Below are positions 33,728 to 46,015 of a stretch of 64,000 nucleotides of DNA, piece after piece. Below the pieces are notes generated by a model, which did no database searches, was not told the DNA's origin, and worked only from the letters and a program-made list of their open reading frames with translations. The DNA is taken from positions 1 through 64,000 of the forward strand of contig WIXG01000176.1 in NCBI GenBank assembly GCA_009869945.1, given 5' to 3'. The stretch comes from Mesaphorura yosii (Eukaryota; Arthropoda; Collembola; Poduromorpha; Tullbergiidae). Every line of letters starts with the position of its first letter. Within the stretch, counting starts at the first letter, position 1. The translations under genes and the position numbers were made by a program.

Positions 33728-35647
33728 TTAGCAGTAAACTCCGAAGACAAGTCTCTCGTTTGAGTCAGGGACCTTGTTCTGGTTGGTGGAATGCACTTTT
33801 GGAACCTTGGCTTTGCGTGGTCTCGTCTGGAAGCTGAAGGTATCCAGCCTTTAAAAAAAAGAAATAACATTAGTATAGAGTCGAAAAATCACCACGCCTG
33901 CCTTATGGACGGTAATTTCAGTAATTTGTGTACCTTGTGTAACCTGGCGCTTTCTGCTGTGGGACCAAATATCCCGACTTCTTCACCTTCTTGAACATTT
34001 TCGGGCGTCGGCGTGTCGTCATGCACCTGACGATGACATACGCACAAAGAATGAAGGTTAAGATAACCGAGAACACGAGGAACCCGATCTTAAGCCATTT
34101 GGACACAACAGGCGAGGTATCCAACTTCTTTTGAGCGGTGACTCGAGCCCCTTCCATCTCGTTAAGTCTTTCGTTGAGAATGTAGGCGTCAGGCACGTCA
34201 GAGTACATCGGCAATTGAACGAGGGTGTGCTTGCGATAGGCGAAGTCAGTTTTCACAAGTCGTGATTCCGCTAGAAGCAATTACAAAATATTTTGGACAG
34301 TTTCGTGTCAACGCAGCATTCATTTCATTCGTGAAAGGTTATTGCTTCCAACTTACGACGCAATATGGCCTTGATCTCATAACTCTTGTCGTCATCATCG
34401 TCCAAGCCCAGAGGAGTAAACATCTCACCACCTTCGTCACTTTCTTCATTAATAACCGTAATCTCTTGAAGGAATTTGAGGGCACAGTCATCATTTGATT
34501 CATCAGTCTGGAGGCCATAGGTGGAGCTTAGCGGTCCGGCAACTGGACAGTTCAGAACTCGGTCGCAGAAAAGTTCACCGTGAATGCAGTAGGATTCCTC
34601 CGCGCCGTTTCTTGCTGGTGGGCACTTCCTGGTGTAGGTATCGGCAGTCTCATTTTTCTGGCTCTGACGACAGTCTGTGTTACATTTGCATAAAACAACA
34701 ATTAAAAGAAATATCGTTGACTGGCTTCTAGCTAAGCCCACATGAATTAACTTACCATTGAAAGGAGTGACGGAGACAACAAAACTCGGGGCCATGTCCA
34801 ATCCAAATGCTTCTTCCTGATGCAGATCTATGACGAGCTCCTGATCAATCCCACCAATGAATGAAACTTCGCCAAGCATTGTCATCAAAGGCCCTTCCGT
34901 CAGATTTACGTCGACGTCTCCGCAAGTCTTGTCCGATCGTTTTGTGGCAGTGGAGAACTGCGGTTTGAATTAAGTTTTTAACTTAGCTGATGAAGCTTAG
35001 AACTTTAATCCAAGCGGCAGAATAACAAAAGAAATTACGCTTACCTGCAAGTGATCCACACATTTCATGCACTTCGGATAAAATCTGTACCCAAATCTGC
35101 ACAAATCCGCATTTGTTCTGAGAGACATTTCTTGAATAACGGCAACAAGACCGTGGCCCTTTGGCGGAATAAAAGTAATTTTGCCATCGTGGCACTTCAT
35201 GCATTCTGACTTGTAGTTGATGCAATCAAACGACTTGTAAATGAGGGGTTTCTTGAAAGCCATCTCAACCCTCTCTTCATCCACAACACGTTCGTTGATA
35301 TGGTCTGGGACGAATTTGGGCGTTGTCAGTGTTGACGTTGCAGTGGTGGCTGTTGTGGTTGAGCTACCCTCTGAATCTAAAACATCCTCGTTCTCGTTGT
35401 CCTCGTCGTCCCCGTCGAATTCGTCTGGAGCCGGAGTTGGTAGAGTTGCCGTGGCATCCGTGGTGGTTGAATCAGGAACATCAGCAGGAGTCGAGAGCAA
35501 CTCCACTTCTGGCTTTAGCTCTGGTGGTGGTGCTGATACGGCCACAGTGCTCAAATTGCCTTGCATGAGCGGTGCACAAGCCATGAAGTAGATTTGTGCA
35601 TGAAGCACCGACATGGCAAGAACCCAAATCATGGTTGATGTCTTCAT
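33728..35647 (-). CDS. Type I membrane protein with LDLa module, unrecognised family
   Basis: Five exons (35045-35647, 34756-34957, 34357-34674, 33934-34270, 33728-33848) give 526 aa. Residues 1-26 form a signal peptide (MKTSTMIWVLAMSVLHAQIY). A Thr/Ser/Pro- and Asp/Glu-rich mucin-like stretch follows to about residue 120. A Cys-containing extracellular region (FDCINYKSECMKCHDGKITF, CRFGYRFYPKCMKCVDHLQ) may be a CUB-like beta domain. An LDLa-type unit lies at about residues 288-334 (YCIHGELFCDRVLNCPVAGP ... DESNDDC). One transmembrane helix (WLKIGFLVFSVILTFILCAY, about 433-457) is followed by a basic cytoplasmic tail of about 70 residues. I do not recognise the family. A cell-surface receptor or adhesion role is inference only. 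The gene is convergent with MED27, 252 bp away. Confidence 0.8.
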
Positions 35648-37740
35648 GATTCTTAGTTTTTGATTTGATTGAATAATCGTGAATGTTTGCGCAAACTCAA
35701 ACTCACACGCACAAAGAACTGAATAACTGAATGTACATTCAAGTATTGGCTGTGGAGAAATGATAGAACAAGCTAACTGTGATCTGACTTCTTCGAAGAC
35801 TGGACTCAAAATGGAGTCTGACTTTGAGTGTGCAACGTTCGAATACTATGCCTTTGATTTGCCGGTGTTTACCTTCTGCTGTCTGTGGCTCTGTACGAAT
35901 GCACACCGAAGCCGGCCAGGTTCCAATGCTTGAGGGGCCGTGGCTGAGTGGCTGCAGCCTCCTCGTGCCTCTACGCGATTCTTCTAAGTTCCACGCGTAC
36001 TGAAGTTGTATCGAAATTGCAATGCAATGCGATCATGCAACATGGTAAATGCTTGTATTAATTTATATTGGCAAATACATAAGAATTAAATGTGGCCTTA
36101 GGTACTTTGAATGCTAAGAATTGTAGACTAAACAGTTACACCATGCATGTTAACAACGACCTTACTTTCCAATTTGAGGGAATTGGTATAAGTTTCAGCA
36201 AGCTCCATGCCCGGAAGAAACTTCGAGAAGCATCGCAAATCCGTAATTGTGTCACAAAAATACAGGTGGATAGCTTGCTCCTACTTAACTAGAACTTTGA
36301 ATTTCGAATTTTATATCCCGTGTTTAATAATGGCACACAAGAATACGAACCTAGCAAACACTGACAGCAAAACACTAATTCAAGCTTGAGATTTGAGATC
36401 ATTCATTGAACGCGTGAATCTTCATGCTATAGAAATATATGAAATCGCTGATTTTATGCTTGTCATCATTATTTATTCTTGAAAATAATTTGTTGCATGT
36501 CATGTCATTGTTTTCAACTTAAAAAATTCAGACACTTTGCTCTGTATTCTGGAGTAATGATGAGACGATAAAACTTGCGTGTGCAGAAATCGCACTGTTT
36601 GCAACTTGAGTAACATTAACAAAGATAGAAGGAAAGAAAATATCACCAGTATAAATTCTGTGAATAACATAAGCATAAGCATAATTTCAAATTTTACGAT
36701 AATGTTAACACGCTCAAACTTGACAATGACATCAGGCGCAATAAATCGAAGTACCTACAAATGTCGCACTTCGACACGTTTGATCATTGGGCCCGACCAT
36801 TAATTAGCATAATTCAGAATTTATAAGCGAAAAGCACAGGCAAAGAGCGCTCAGATTTTATTAGCACATCTTATGTGCTTATGCAATCGCAATTCTCTGT
36901 CTGTCCGTGTGTGGTCACGGTTTATTTTTTAAACGCAGATTCCACTTGCTGAACAAATTCAGATTCAATTGTGTTGATTATCGAGCTTGATATTATCATT
37001 CCATGACTGTGGTGACAGCTGGCACGGAGCATTTTTAAAACGCTATACCCGAGGTGGTGCTGTTGAAACTGCAGCTTTTTCGTGGAGCACGTAGTGAACA
37101 TTTGAAGAGCTCGCAGCGGATGCAGCAACTCAGTTTAGGAAGTTTTTTTTGTGGTTTCAGCAGCTTTAATTGTGTAGAAGATGCAGCAATCGTTGGCTGA
37201 CAGCTTTCTTTGTTGGCAGTTGAAGGCTTTTATCAATTTTGGACGCGAGATGGCAGCGGAAGAAGCAATTTGTTTGCATACTTGACAAATGGTCCTTTTT
37301 CAGTACTTCTCCTTTTGGGAGAATTTCCCAAGAATAGATAGAATTTAGCAACACACTTGCTTCAACTTTTCGAAGCATAGCGAAGCGGATATGAATCCAT
37401 GACCCAAGGGAAGATGTAATGAAGGTCAAGAGGGAGAAGTGAAGCAAACATGCCAACCCCGATGGAAGTGGACATCAAACGCTGAAGCCAACACTTCGCG
37501 AAGTTCATCCCGACAGTGCACGTTCGTAGTCATTGTGGAACACGACAAGGGGAAATCGGTTTCCATGGGCAGACGATGAAGAATTAATAGCAGTATTTGG
37601 TACAAGCCTTCAACACATTAGTGCCCCGATCAGCGTTTAAGCAGCATTAAGTTAACCTCTGATGACTTTGAAGTAAGCAGTTTACTGCTAACCGTACCCT
37701 TCCAACTTTTTCTGGTGCGTCCCTCAACTGTGGCATAAAT
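35648..37740. other. Gene-poor AT-rich region
   Basis: This is upstream of the LDLa membrane protein. The first few hundred bases probably hold its promoter. Frames at 36579-36803 (+) and 37166-37456 (-) have no recognisable features. It may include older repeat-derived DNA together with the Helitron-like fragment to its right. Confidence 0.35.
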
Positions 37741-38600
37741 GGTGTGGAAGCGGAAGTCAAGTCGGCAGCACCGACACGAACAGTTAGAACGCACTAAGAG
37801 GAAACGAGAAGACGAAGAACTCCGAGAAAGGGACGAAGTGCAAAACACTCGGACAAACGCCATTGAGGCAACACAAGGCATTCAGGCATGACGAACGACC
37901 TGTAACGCGTACTGAAGAACAATAACAACTACAGACGGGACGAGCGAGGTCGTAACACCGAACAAAAGCGAGAGCTGCGAAAAGGCTATCAATATAGGGA
38001 GAAAGAACGAACTCGTGATGCGAAAATGAAGCGAATGAAGAGAAAAGACGAAGTATTTAGGAAACCAGAACGTGAAAGAGATGCTGGGTCCCACCTGAGC
38101 CTTTGGCAAGGTGCTGAGGTTTGTGCTATTTAAACTTACGCAACCTGTGATGGAGCGCCATTTTGCGTTTATTGCAAAACTCACCAACCTTGGGACAAGC
38201 TACTGGGTAAATTCAAATCGGAGATTCGGGACGGTCCAACGCAGATGTGGTCGTCGTGTGGCGGACTGTGATTTAAGAAGTCAATGTGTGTAATCACGAA
38301 AGAGTACTTTTAGGACAGGAACTGCAAGCCTGGGTTCATCGCCAAACCGACACCCAGCCACACTTTCCACCTATGCGTGACATGCCTCAACTCAGCTTTG
38401 GAAAAGGAAATTCCGAGAAGACATTTGTCCAATGGCTTTTTGTTTCTGTAGATTTCCGATGCCTTGACGAAAATGACTCAGTTGGAAGTTCGTGAATGAG
38501 CACAATTCGGTCGAATTTATACATGAAATTGGCGTTGAGATGCACAAACTCCGTATCCCCAACAGAAAAAATCACGTACAACCAGTAAGCAAGTTTTGAC
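37741..38600 (+). mobile_element. Decayed Helitron-like fragment (N-terminal region)
   Basis: In plus-strand frames, an Arg/Glu-rich stretch (HEQLERTKRKREDEELRERD, then EQKRELRKGYQYREKERTRD) resembles the charged N-terminal region of animal Helitron proteins. It is followed about 100 bp later by GPTQMWSSCGGL and, after further breaks, by FHLCVTCLNSALEKEIPRRH, which fit the Cys-rich block (GPxxxCxxCxxxWF ... ICxxCxxALxxGxxPK) that precedes the Rep domain. The frame is interrupted several times, and no Rep, helicase or TC...CTRR ends were found. This is an old rolling-circle DNA transposon relic. Assignment rests on weak motif resemblance. Confidence 0.45.
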
Positions 38601-39832
38601 AATTCGTGTTCTAATAAATACACGTTTCCAGACTCTGCTTCCAGTAAAATTTACATACATCAACCTAACTGGAAATCTGTGGCGGGGACATCCCGATTGC
38701 AAAGTGAAGTTGACAGACCACACAAGTCTTCTGGTTATCAACATGACCCTGAAAAGCATACTTCTACTGGACACCGATGAAATTCAGCATCAGCCGGAGC
38801 TCGTGTCCAAGAATTTGGTGAATTGCCTTCCGAAGTGAATACAGCCTGTGGCACTTCACATACGATGCCCTGACGCTCATTTCGTAAGAATCATGACACA
38901 TATTTTTACCTGCTTCTCTTTTTCTTAAAGTTTCGTTCGCATGCGTAGAGTCCCATACGGCTGCGCGTTGGCATCAGCGTCAATAATCCATAGCATGTCC
39001 ATTGGTCAGTCAGTCATTCGAGTTCTTTAAGAGTGGTCAGTTGGGGAAAACGTAAAATACGAAGGCCTGGCTTCCACAGCAGGTCAAACGAATGATTGTC
39101 GCCGCAAATTCCTGAATGGAAGCTTCTATTGATAGCTGCACGTTTCCCGAAGTTCTCTATGTTTACTTGTCTCGTATCTGTACTCGGTAGTTTTCTAAAT
39201 TCTGTTGCATTCTTGTTGTATTACATGCACAGTACTTAAACCTTACTTCGCTTAAGATGTGCTCGTGTGCTTCATTACATTGTAATGAGTTATTGGTTTT
39301 GTCTTGCCTACAACATTTTTGATGATACTTTCGTCAGCCAACAGACTGCCCAATGGCTATTCGCCATTGGCTACCAATGTCAAGTTCCCCTTTGGAAAAT
39401 TTGGAGTCGCAAACTGACGTCATCAAAAGGCCATCGATATCAGAAGTTTTTCCCGTGGGAAACTAATTGCTTTCGAATTTCCACAAGTCGAAGTTCTTAT
39501 CTAATTAATGGTCTCCGTGTTGAGTGCACATGAGTCAGCGTGCAGTTTCTGTATGAGTTCTCTCTATGACGGTACGATTTATGAAAAATAAAGACGTAGG
39601 TGGAATGGAAATGTTCAGCTGTGGCCTTCGATAGGAATTTTATTGCTTTTCCTACAATGGAAAAGACATTAAAAAATAAAAATCGCGAAGTTCGAGTTAC
39701 TTAAGCTTGACAACTGCTTGTCCTCATTTCGCTAGCTTTGCCTTTTAAGTTTGCAAGTTCGTCATCGTCATCAGTTTCCTTTTCAAAAGTAAGTCCATAA
39801 ACTTTCACGTCCTCGTCGGCACTCTTGATTCC
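38601..39832. other. Gene-poor region with one unassigned ORF
   Basis: A plus-strand frame at 38596-38838 (80 codons, containing VKFTYINLTGNLWRGHPDCK) looks protein-like but matches nothing I know. It may be part of the same decayed element or an unrelated fragment. The remainder up to the four-TM gene has no coding signal. Confidence 0.35.
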
Positions 39833-40475
39833 TCACAAAGGATGTTGGTCGTCGCTTGGAAATGGGATTGAGAGCCGCTGCACTTTTCCTACTGACTCGA
39901 TGATTTTAGAAACTCCGTACAAAATCGCGCCGACCAGACCAATTGCCTATAAGATAAAGGTTATAAGTTATGACTCCGACTCTGCAGGCAGCATGTGGAA
40001 TTGTTTTGCCCTTACTCCTGCCCCGACCGTAAACTTGTACTCCTTTGTCTCGACACTGACAATATCCTCCATTCTCGTATCGTGTGCAATCTCCTCTGCC
40101 GCGTCAATAGCTTGTAAGCTTTGATAAATCAAAATACTCCCAATGATAACGATTGATGTGGAGAGGAAGAGCATGAGAATCAGAAAGATCGACCCGAAAC
40201 GCTCATTTCGTCGACAAAATGCAGAAATTGCAGACAACAGAATGAAGAGGAACAACGCTGCGGTGTATGCAGCGACCAGAGGACCGTTGATCAATTCAAG
40301 TTCGGACGTCTTCTGCGCCAACCCCGCCAGAATCAGCGATGTGAGTATGAAAATCTGGAAGAGAACAAAATTAGCTGACAGACAAAATAAAGTCTTGGAG
40401 TTATTCGGCCATTGAAGTCAAGCTTACCAAACTCACAGAAAATACTGTCAAAATCCACTTTGATCTGAACTCCAT
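39833..40475 (-). CDS. Small four-TM membrane protein, tandem copy 1
   Basis: Three exons (40428-40475, 40016-40354, 39833-39946) give 166 aa. Four hydrophobic segments are visible: FSVSLIFILTSLILAGLA, GPLVAAYTAALFLFILLSAI, IFLILMLFLSTSIVIIGSIL and AIGLVGAILYGVSKII. A charged loop between TM3 and TM4 holds IVSVETKEYKFTVGAG. The C-terminal tail is short and polar. I do not recognise the family. Topology is tetraspan-like, but the CCG motif of tetraspanins is absent. The exon pattern (t 16-17 codon first exon, a large second exon, a last exon of about 36 codons, all phase 0) is the same as in the neighbour at 40.9-41.5 kb. Confidence 0.72.
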
Positions 40476-40897
40476 TTTCGGAGATACAAGTGAGAAATTA
40501 GTTCAAGTAAACGGAGGCAACGCTACACAGGTCAATTTCAATACTTTTATAGACATGAACTCGTTTTGAAACCAAAAGAATTTAAAAATCATCCCTCCAA
40601 AGGTGAAAAGAAGACATCTCACAGGTGCGTACTATAAAGGACCGTGAGCCCTTGTGACCATATTTTGTACGCACCAAAAATAGAACATGCAACATTGAAC
40701 ATGAATGAACATTACAAAGGTACGAGTATGTATAAGACAAGAGAGGACTCAATGTTTTACAGAGAACCAAAGAAGACAATCAGATGTCAACTAGTTATAC
40801 AGAACAGTATTAAAAATTCCACAGGTTCTGACTGTGGAAGCTGAAATGTGAGACAATCCGTCATCGTCATCGTACGAAGCGATGATGTGTTTCGACT

Positions 40898-41542
40898 TCA
40901 TACACTCTGCGCATTCCGCACTTGTGTTTCATCAAATTTTCCACATTTCGAAACGTCCATGATTTTAGCTAGTCCATATAAAATAGCTCCAGCTAATCCA
41001 ATTGCCTGCAATAATTCAATGTTAACTCAACTCGACGTTGCGAGAAACCGCGGCGAATCAATAAACATCTTACGCCTGCTCCTATTGTAATCTTGAGTTC
41101 TTTCGTTTCTACATGCACGATTTCTTGCAGATTGGAGTGAAACGAGGCTACTCGCGAGAATTTGACGAGTTCCAGCGTTTGAATGCTTTGCCGGATTAGA
41201 ATGGCGCCAATCACAGCGATTGAGAGCACAATCAGCAACAGCAGGTACGGGATTGGGAATTTGGTAGTGGTATTCTCGTCCCGGTAGTAGAAAAACGAAA
41301 TCGGAGACAGAACGACAAACGCGAGGAGCAGAATGATGAACAGTGTGATGAAAGGGTCATAGCTTGTCATTTCAGACGATCGCTGGGCAATGAAAGTCAG
41401 TCCCAATGCGATTATGGCGAAAATCTGGAAAATTCGCAAGAATATTAAAGTCTTACGTTGTGGCAATACAACTATCAAAATGATAACGTACCAAGCTCAC
41501 GAAAAATGAGGCGATCATGAGAAGTTCTGCCAATGAGCCCAT
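40898..41542 (-). CDS. Small four-TM membrane protein, tandem copy 2
   Basis: Three exons (41492-41542, 41074-41424, 40898-41005) give 169 aa. Hydrophobic segments are ASFFVSLIFAIIALGLTFIA, DPFITLFIILLLAFVVLSPI, FPIPYLLLLIVLSIAVIGAI and AIGLAGAILYGLAKIM. The loop before the last segment (IVHVETKELKITIGAG) matches copy 1 closely and is the most conserved part of the pair. The two genes are clearly a tandem duplication with phase-0 introns at the same sites. The tail ends KCGKFDETQVRNAQSV. Family and function are unknown. Confidence 0.75.
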
Positions 41543-42013
41543 TTTGAATGCAGATGAATTGTGAGCAATAAATTAAGAGTAAGACAGAATTATTTATGCC
41601 AGTTTGCTTAATGAAATACAAAAGTCGTGCGTCATGATTCATGAGAAATGCTGGACCTTACTCGAAGCATTGGAGCAAACCGCAACAGAGTGTTTTGCGT
41701 ATTAATTTCGCCTCATGTGGTATCATTAATTATAGAGTCCATGCTAATTGGGACAATATCGCTAAACCTGTAACCGTGTTTCATCAACACAGACGCTCAC
41801 ACGCATGTAAGAATTCTTCGTAACACAAATCAGGAGGAAACTACGAAGACAAAGATCGAATGTTCGGGTTTATTCAATGTTTTCGATTTAGCAAGAGCGA
41901 GGCGAGGCAATAAAAATTCTTTGAAATATGATACAGAAAGTTGATGTGTCTGGTGTCTGATTCTGTGTCCGGTGTGTCTGAAATGTGCAATGCGATGATA
42001 CTTATTCACACAT

Positions 42014-45000
42014 TCATCTGCCGACGACTCGTCCAAAGACTCCCGTCACAGAATTTACAAATCCATTCATGAGATGAGTTGAGTACGTCGGTATCCTTCG
42101 CAAAATTGTTGACGGTGCTTGGCTGATGATTGTTGTGCCGTAGTAATGAGACGGAGGCGGTCCATGATTGTTGGGTTGAACTGGAACGGCGGCTCCGTGG
42201 GGTCTAAATGCTAACTGACGGTTTAGCGCCGGTCTCGTGATGCGATATGGCATGGGCTTAGCAATCAGCAAATGTGGCAGCTGCTTGTTTAGGATCGTGT
42301 GGTGTGGAGGCACGGACGGTGAAGGCTTGAAACTTGAAAGCGAGCTGGAATTGGAAGTAGAATTAGAACTCTCGTTTGTGCCGGAGTTTGCAGTGCTCTC
42401 ATTGTGTGGATGCGTGCTAATGCTTTGGCTCTGACTCATGCTTTCGGATCCGATTGGAAGCCATGTCGAGTAACGATTCCCGTTCGTGTTTTGAAACAAA
42501 CCTCGACCTGGAGCCTTAACCAGAGGATAAAGGAGCTGCGGCGATTGCTGAGGCAGTAGTGGTGGTTGGTAAATGACTTCGCTGACAACCTTTGCTCCGA
42601 GAGATTGTTGCACATCAACGATATTTCCAGTACCATCCCTCAATTTCTTTCCACGCTTGCCTTTGCGTTTTGATTTCAAAGGAGGAGTCATTTTCAAAAT
42701 CGTGGAGTAGTACTCCGGAATCGGGTCAGGAGACGAATTATTGTTCTCGAAGTTATTCGCGTAGCGGACATCTTCACCATGTGGATGTCTTAGCTTTCGA
42801 GGTATTGCTGTCGAATTATCAGACGGGCTGGCAAACAACGCTGCAACTTCGCTCTCAGTCATTTTATGATCTTTCGTGTAGGGCGGTCCAAAGTTTGGAG
42901 CGTAGTACTTGTTCGCAGCATCCTCATTAGGAATTTTGCGCTCTCGTTCCGCGAAGAATATTTTCATTTCACTGGGTTTCGCAAGCATTGACGAGGGCAT
43001 CGGCAGAATGGTCGATTCGATCTGTGAACCATGAGCGACAACGCGGTTTGGGCCCACCGACTTCTGTGACAATTTATTGACGAATGCTGGTGATGAGGCC
43101 GTGAAGCCACCGACGAGCTGGGCGGGCGCGTACTGCACGAGCTCTCCAATTTGTGGCTCTGGGTCGCTGTACTGAGCCTGGTAATTGTGGTTGGGATGCT
43201 CGTAGTCCTGTTGCTGAGCCTGCTGGTAGTGGCTGTTCTTGTTGCTGCCGTACTTTGTCACTGGTGTACGGCTTTGGCTGTGCTGCGAGTACTTTTGCCC
43301 GTGTTTGTGCTTGTCAGTATGCTCATTTGCGTGATGAGCCCCTTTCGAGTGCTTGTCCTTTATGATTTTTTCCTTCTTCAGCTTGTCCACGTCGGTATGC
43401 TCGATTTTAGTTCCCTGGTAAGAATTCGAAGCAATTATCAAGCAATGGTCAGTCAATATAAAAAAAGCAGAGTCATTAAAGTTACTCGTGCGGTTCGTAA
43501 TCGACAGTCGGCCATTTTGTTCGTTGACCAATTAAATTTCTTAAAGCGGCTTTAACTTTCCCTTAAGCGTCGGCAGGAAAGTGTAAATCAAAACTGAGGC
43601 ATAATTCAGCCGAATCGAGAATTACACAATTACGAACTTATGTCACGAGTGTCATAAAATAACGCTTATTGTTGCGTAACAGCCGCAAAAATAAAGTACT
43701 CATTTCTATTTCGGCTTCTCTGTATTTTTCATGTTGACCAAATAGCGACAATTTTCATGCTTCATTTAAGTCGCAATGCACTGCTGTACGTAATCACAGG
43801 AAGAGGCAAAGCTTTACGTCATCGCATGTCGTGGTCGTAAACAATGCAAAATATACTCGAATTGTAGAATCTTGCAAGGAATGCAAGCAATCTTACGTGA
43901 TATTTTCGTTTGTCTTGCTTTGTCCCATGATTTGACTTTTCCTGTTGATCTGTTAATCCATAACTCTCGGCAATTCGTTTGGCCTCTTCGTCGTCGTAAA
44001 AGTGTTCCGTGCGCTGAAACTCTTCTTTGTGATAAACTCGCTTGAATCCCTGCAAGCAAAGAGGAGAGAGATGACAAGACAAGTCAGATGCATTTTACGT
44101 AAGAATTGAGATATTCTGTTGCAATTGTGACTCTGCTCGTAAAGTAATTTAAACGGTTGTCATCATTTTTGGTGCAACTTGCAACTAAACCTTCATCTTC
44201 TTTCTTTTTATCTTCATGCAACTTGCTGCTGATGCAGAGACTTCTCCCGTACCATTACTGATTACTGATTACATACTCCACATTAAATCAATGAATTAAA
44301 GGCGTGGAATTCTGAATCTCGTACGAGATGCGATGAGCGAGCATAGAGCAAAGGTGTGCCGTGTCATCTTAAGGAATAACTCGAAACGAATTGATGGGCT
44401 GCTGCTCAAAATCGTGTAATTTTGTATGCGAATACAAACATCCATCAAGCACATGAAAATTTTTGTTATCAACATAAAGACGGACTTCGTCTGTCCTCCG
44501 AACTCAAAAAAGATGAACTAACGCTTACCGTGACTTTTCTTCCCTTGTTCTTCTTCTTTGAGTTCTTGTACCGCTCCCGTTCGTCATGAATCGCCTTTCC
44601 GTGAGCGTTGACATAGTCCGTCAACCCCTTCTCCTTGCCCTCGTAGTCGGTGACCTTTTTCCCGTCGGAATCTGCGAGTACAAAAATTGCGGGCGTAGAA
44701 TTTTGCAATTATTTGTTTATGTACCCATACTTGTTTTAGTGTTGATGTTTTCGTTCACATGATCTTGACCGTGGTAGTACTTGTCGGTCTTCTCTTTCTC
44801 ACGCTCGTTGGACCCGTGTTTATACTTTTGATGCCTCTGTGTCGTTTGGTGCGATCCAGCGGAGTACTGATCCGGCATCACTGTATTCGGTTCTCGCATG
44901 CTCGCTTCTGCGTTCACATTTGCATTTGCAGGAAGTTCGGACTGGGTTTCCCTTCCGCTGTCGTCACCGTCTTCGGCATCATTACTTCGACCTTCGGCAG

Positions 45001-46015
45001 CGTCAGTCTCATTTTCATCGCCGTCCTCGTCTTCGTCCTCATTGCGCCCAATGCTTTCAAGGTAGAACGGATCTTTGACGACGAACCCGTACTCAGGTCT
45101 TTTCCGGATTCTTTTCGGGTTCCACCCTTTTCCAGGCTTCTTAATCGGTGTGCCATCATCTTCGAATTCCTCATCCTCGGTCCCATTCACCGGTAGCACA
45201 TCCCACGATACGGCAGAGTCCCCGATTGGTTCCTCATTCCCGTCTTCATCAGTCTTCACAATTTTGACGGTTCGGAGAATCAACTTTGATCCCTGTGGCA
45301 GCTGCGAGAAGACGAGACGATCCAGCTCTTCATCTGACTCGTAATTGTTGTGGATGGAGTGATTCAAGAGTGCAGACGTGAGTTTATTTTGGTCATCGAT
45401 TTGTTTTCCTTTGCTGTCAGTCACCCGAACTGATCCGAGCGTTGTGGTGAGTATTTGAGGAAACAGCTTCTCTAATGGAAGCTGCTGACGATGGTGACGT
45501 TCGTGATACTCGTCGTGTTGGTTATGATGTTTTTCTGTGTTGTCAATCTCACGTTTTTTGTTTACACCATTGTGGTCACTGTTTTTGTTTGCCTGCTGGA
45601 ATGATGAACTGTTGAACGTGTAGACAGGGTTCAAATTGGCGCTAGTGTTTTCACGCTGAATGTTTATCGTCTCGGCTCCGGCTGTCAAGTCTCCGTCCCC
45701 ATCGCCATCCAGCACGATGAGAGAATTTGCGGCCTCGTTCACATTTCGAGCAGTGGTTGAAGAGGTTTCTGACAGGGCTTCAAGCACCAAGCTGTCAACA
45801 TTCTCGTCTGCCTCAGCAGTATCACTTGCGTACAATTTTAGCAAAGATTGGATGTCCGCTTTGGACAGATGCTGTAAACTGTCGACTAATGTGGCTCCTA
45901 GATTCGGCTGCTGTTGCTGCTGGCCGTTGGCGAAACATGACAGTCTCAAAGTGTAAATTATAATAAAAATAAACAGGCAGGGTGAGGAAGATGGTCGTTG
46001 CCGTAGGGTCTTCAT
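42014..46015 (-). CDS. Large secreted low-complexity protein with DUF4779-like motif
   Basis: Four exons (44731-46015, 44529-44671, 43897-44049, 42014-43414) give 993 aa. A signal peptide (CLFIFIIIYTLRLSCFANG) begins the protein. The first exon is rich in Asp/Glu, Asn and His, with a short QQQQQ. The central exons carry the most conserved-looking part: VTDYEGKEKGLTDYVNAHGK, then GFKRVYHKEEFQRTEHFYDD and EEAKRIAESYG. The KVYHKxEYxxxHxFYDD pattern is typical of secreted insect His/Gly-rich proteins annotated DUF4779. The last exon is His/Lys- and then Pro/Ser/Asn-rich without cysteines. The first donor is ambiguous: GTATGG after 44731 or GTACAT after 44725, both phase 1. AATAAA on this strand lies at 41869-41874. 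An extracellular matrix or cuticle role is a guess. Confidence 0.78.
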
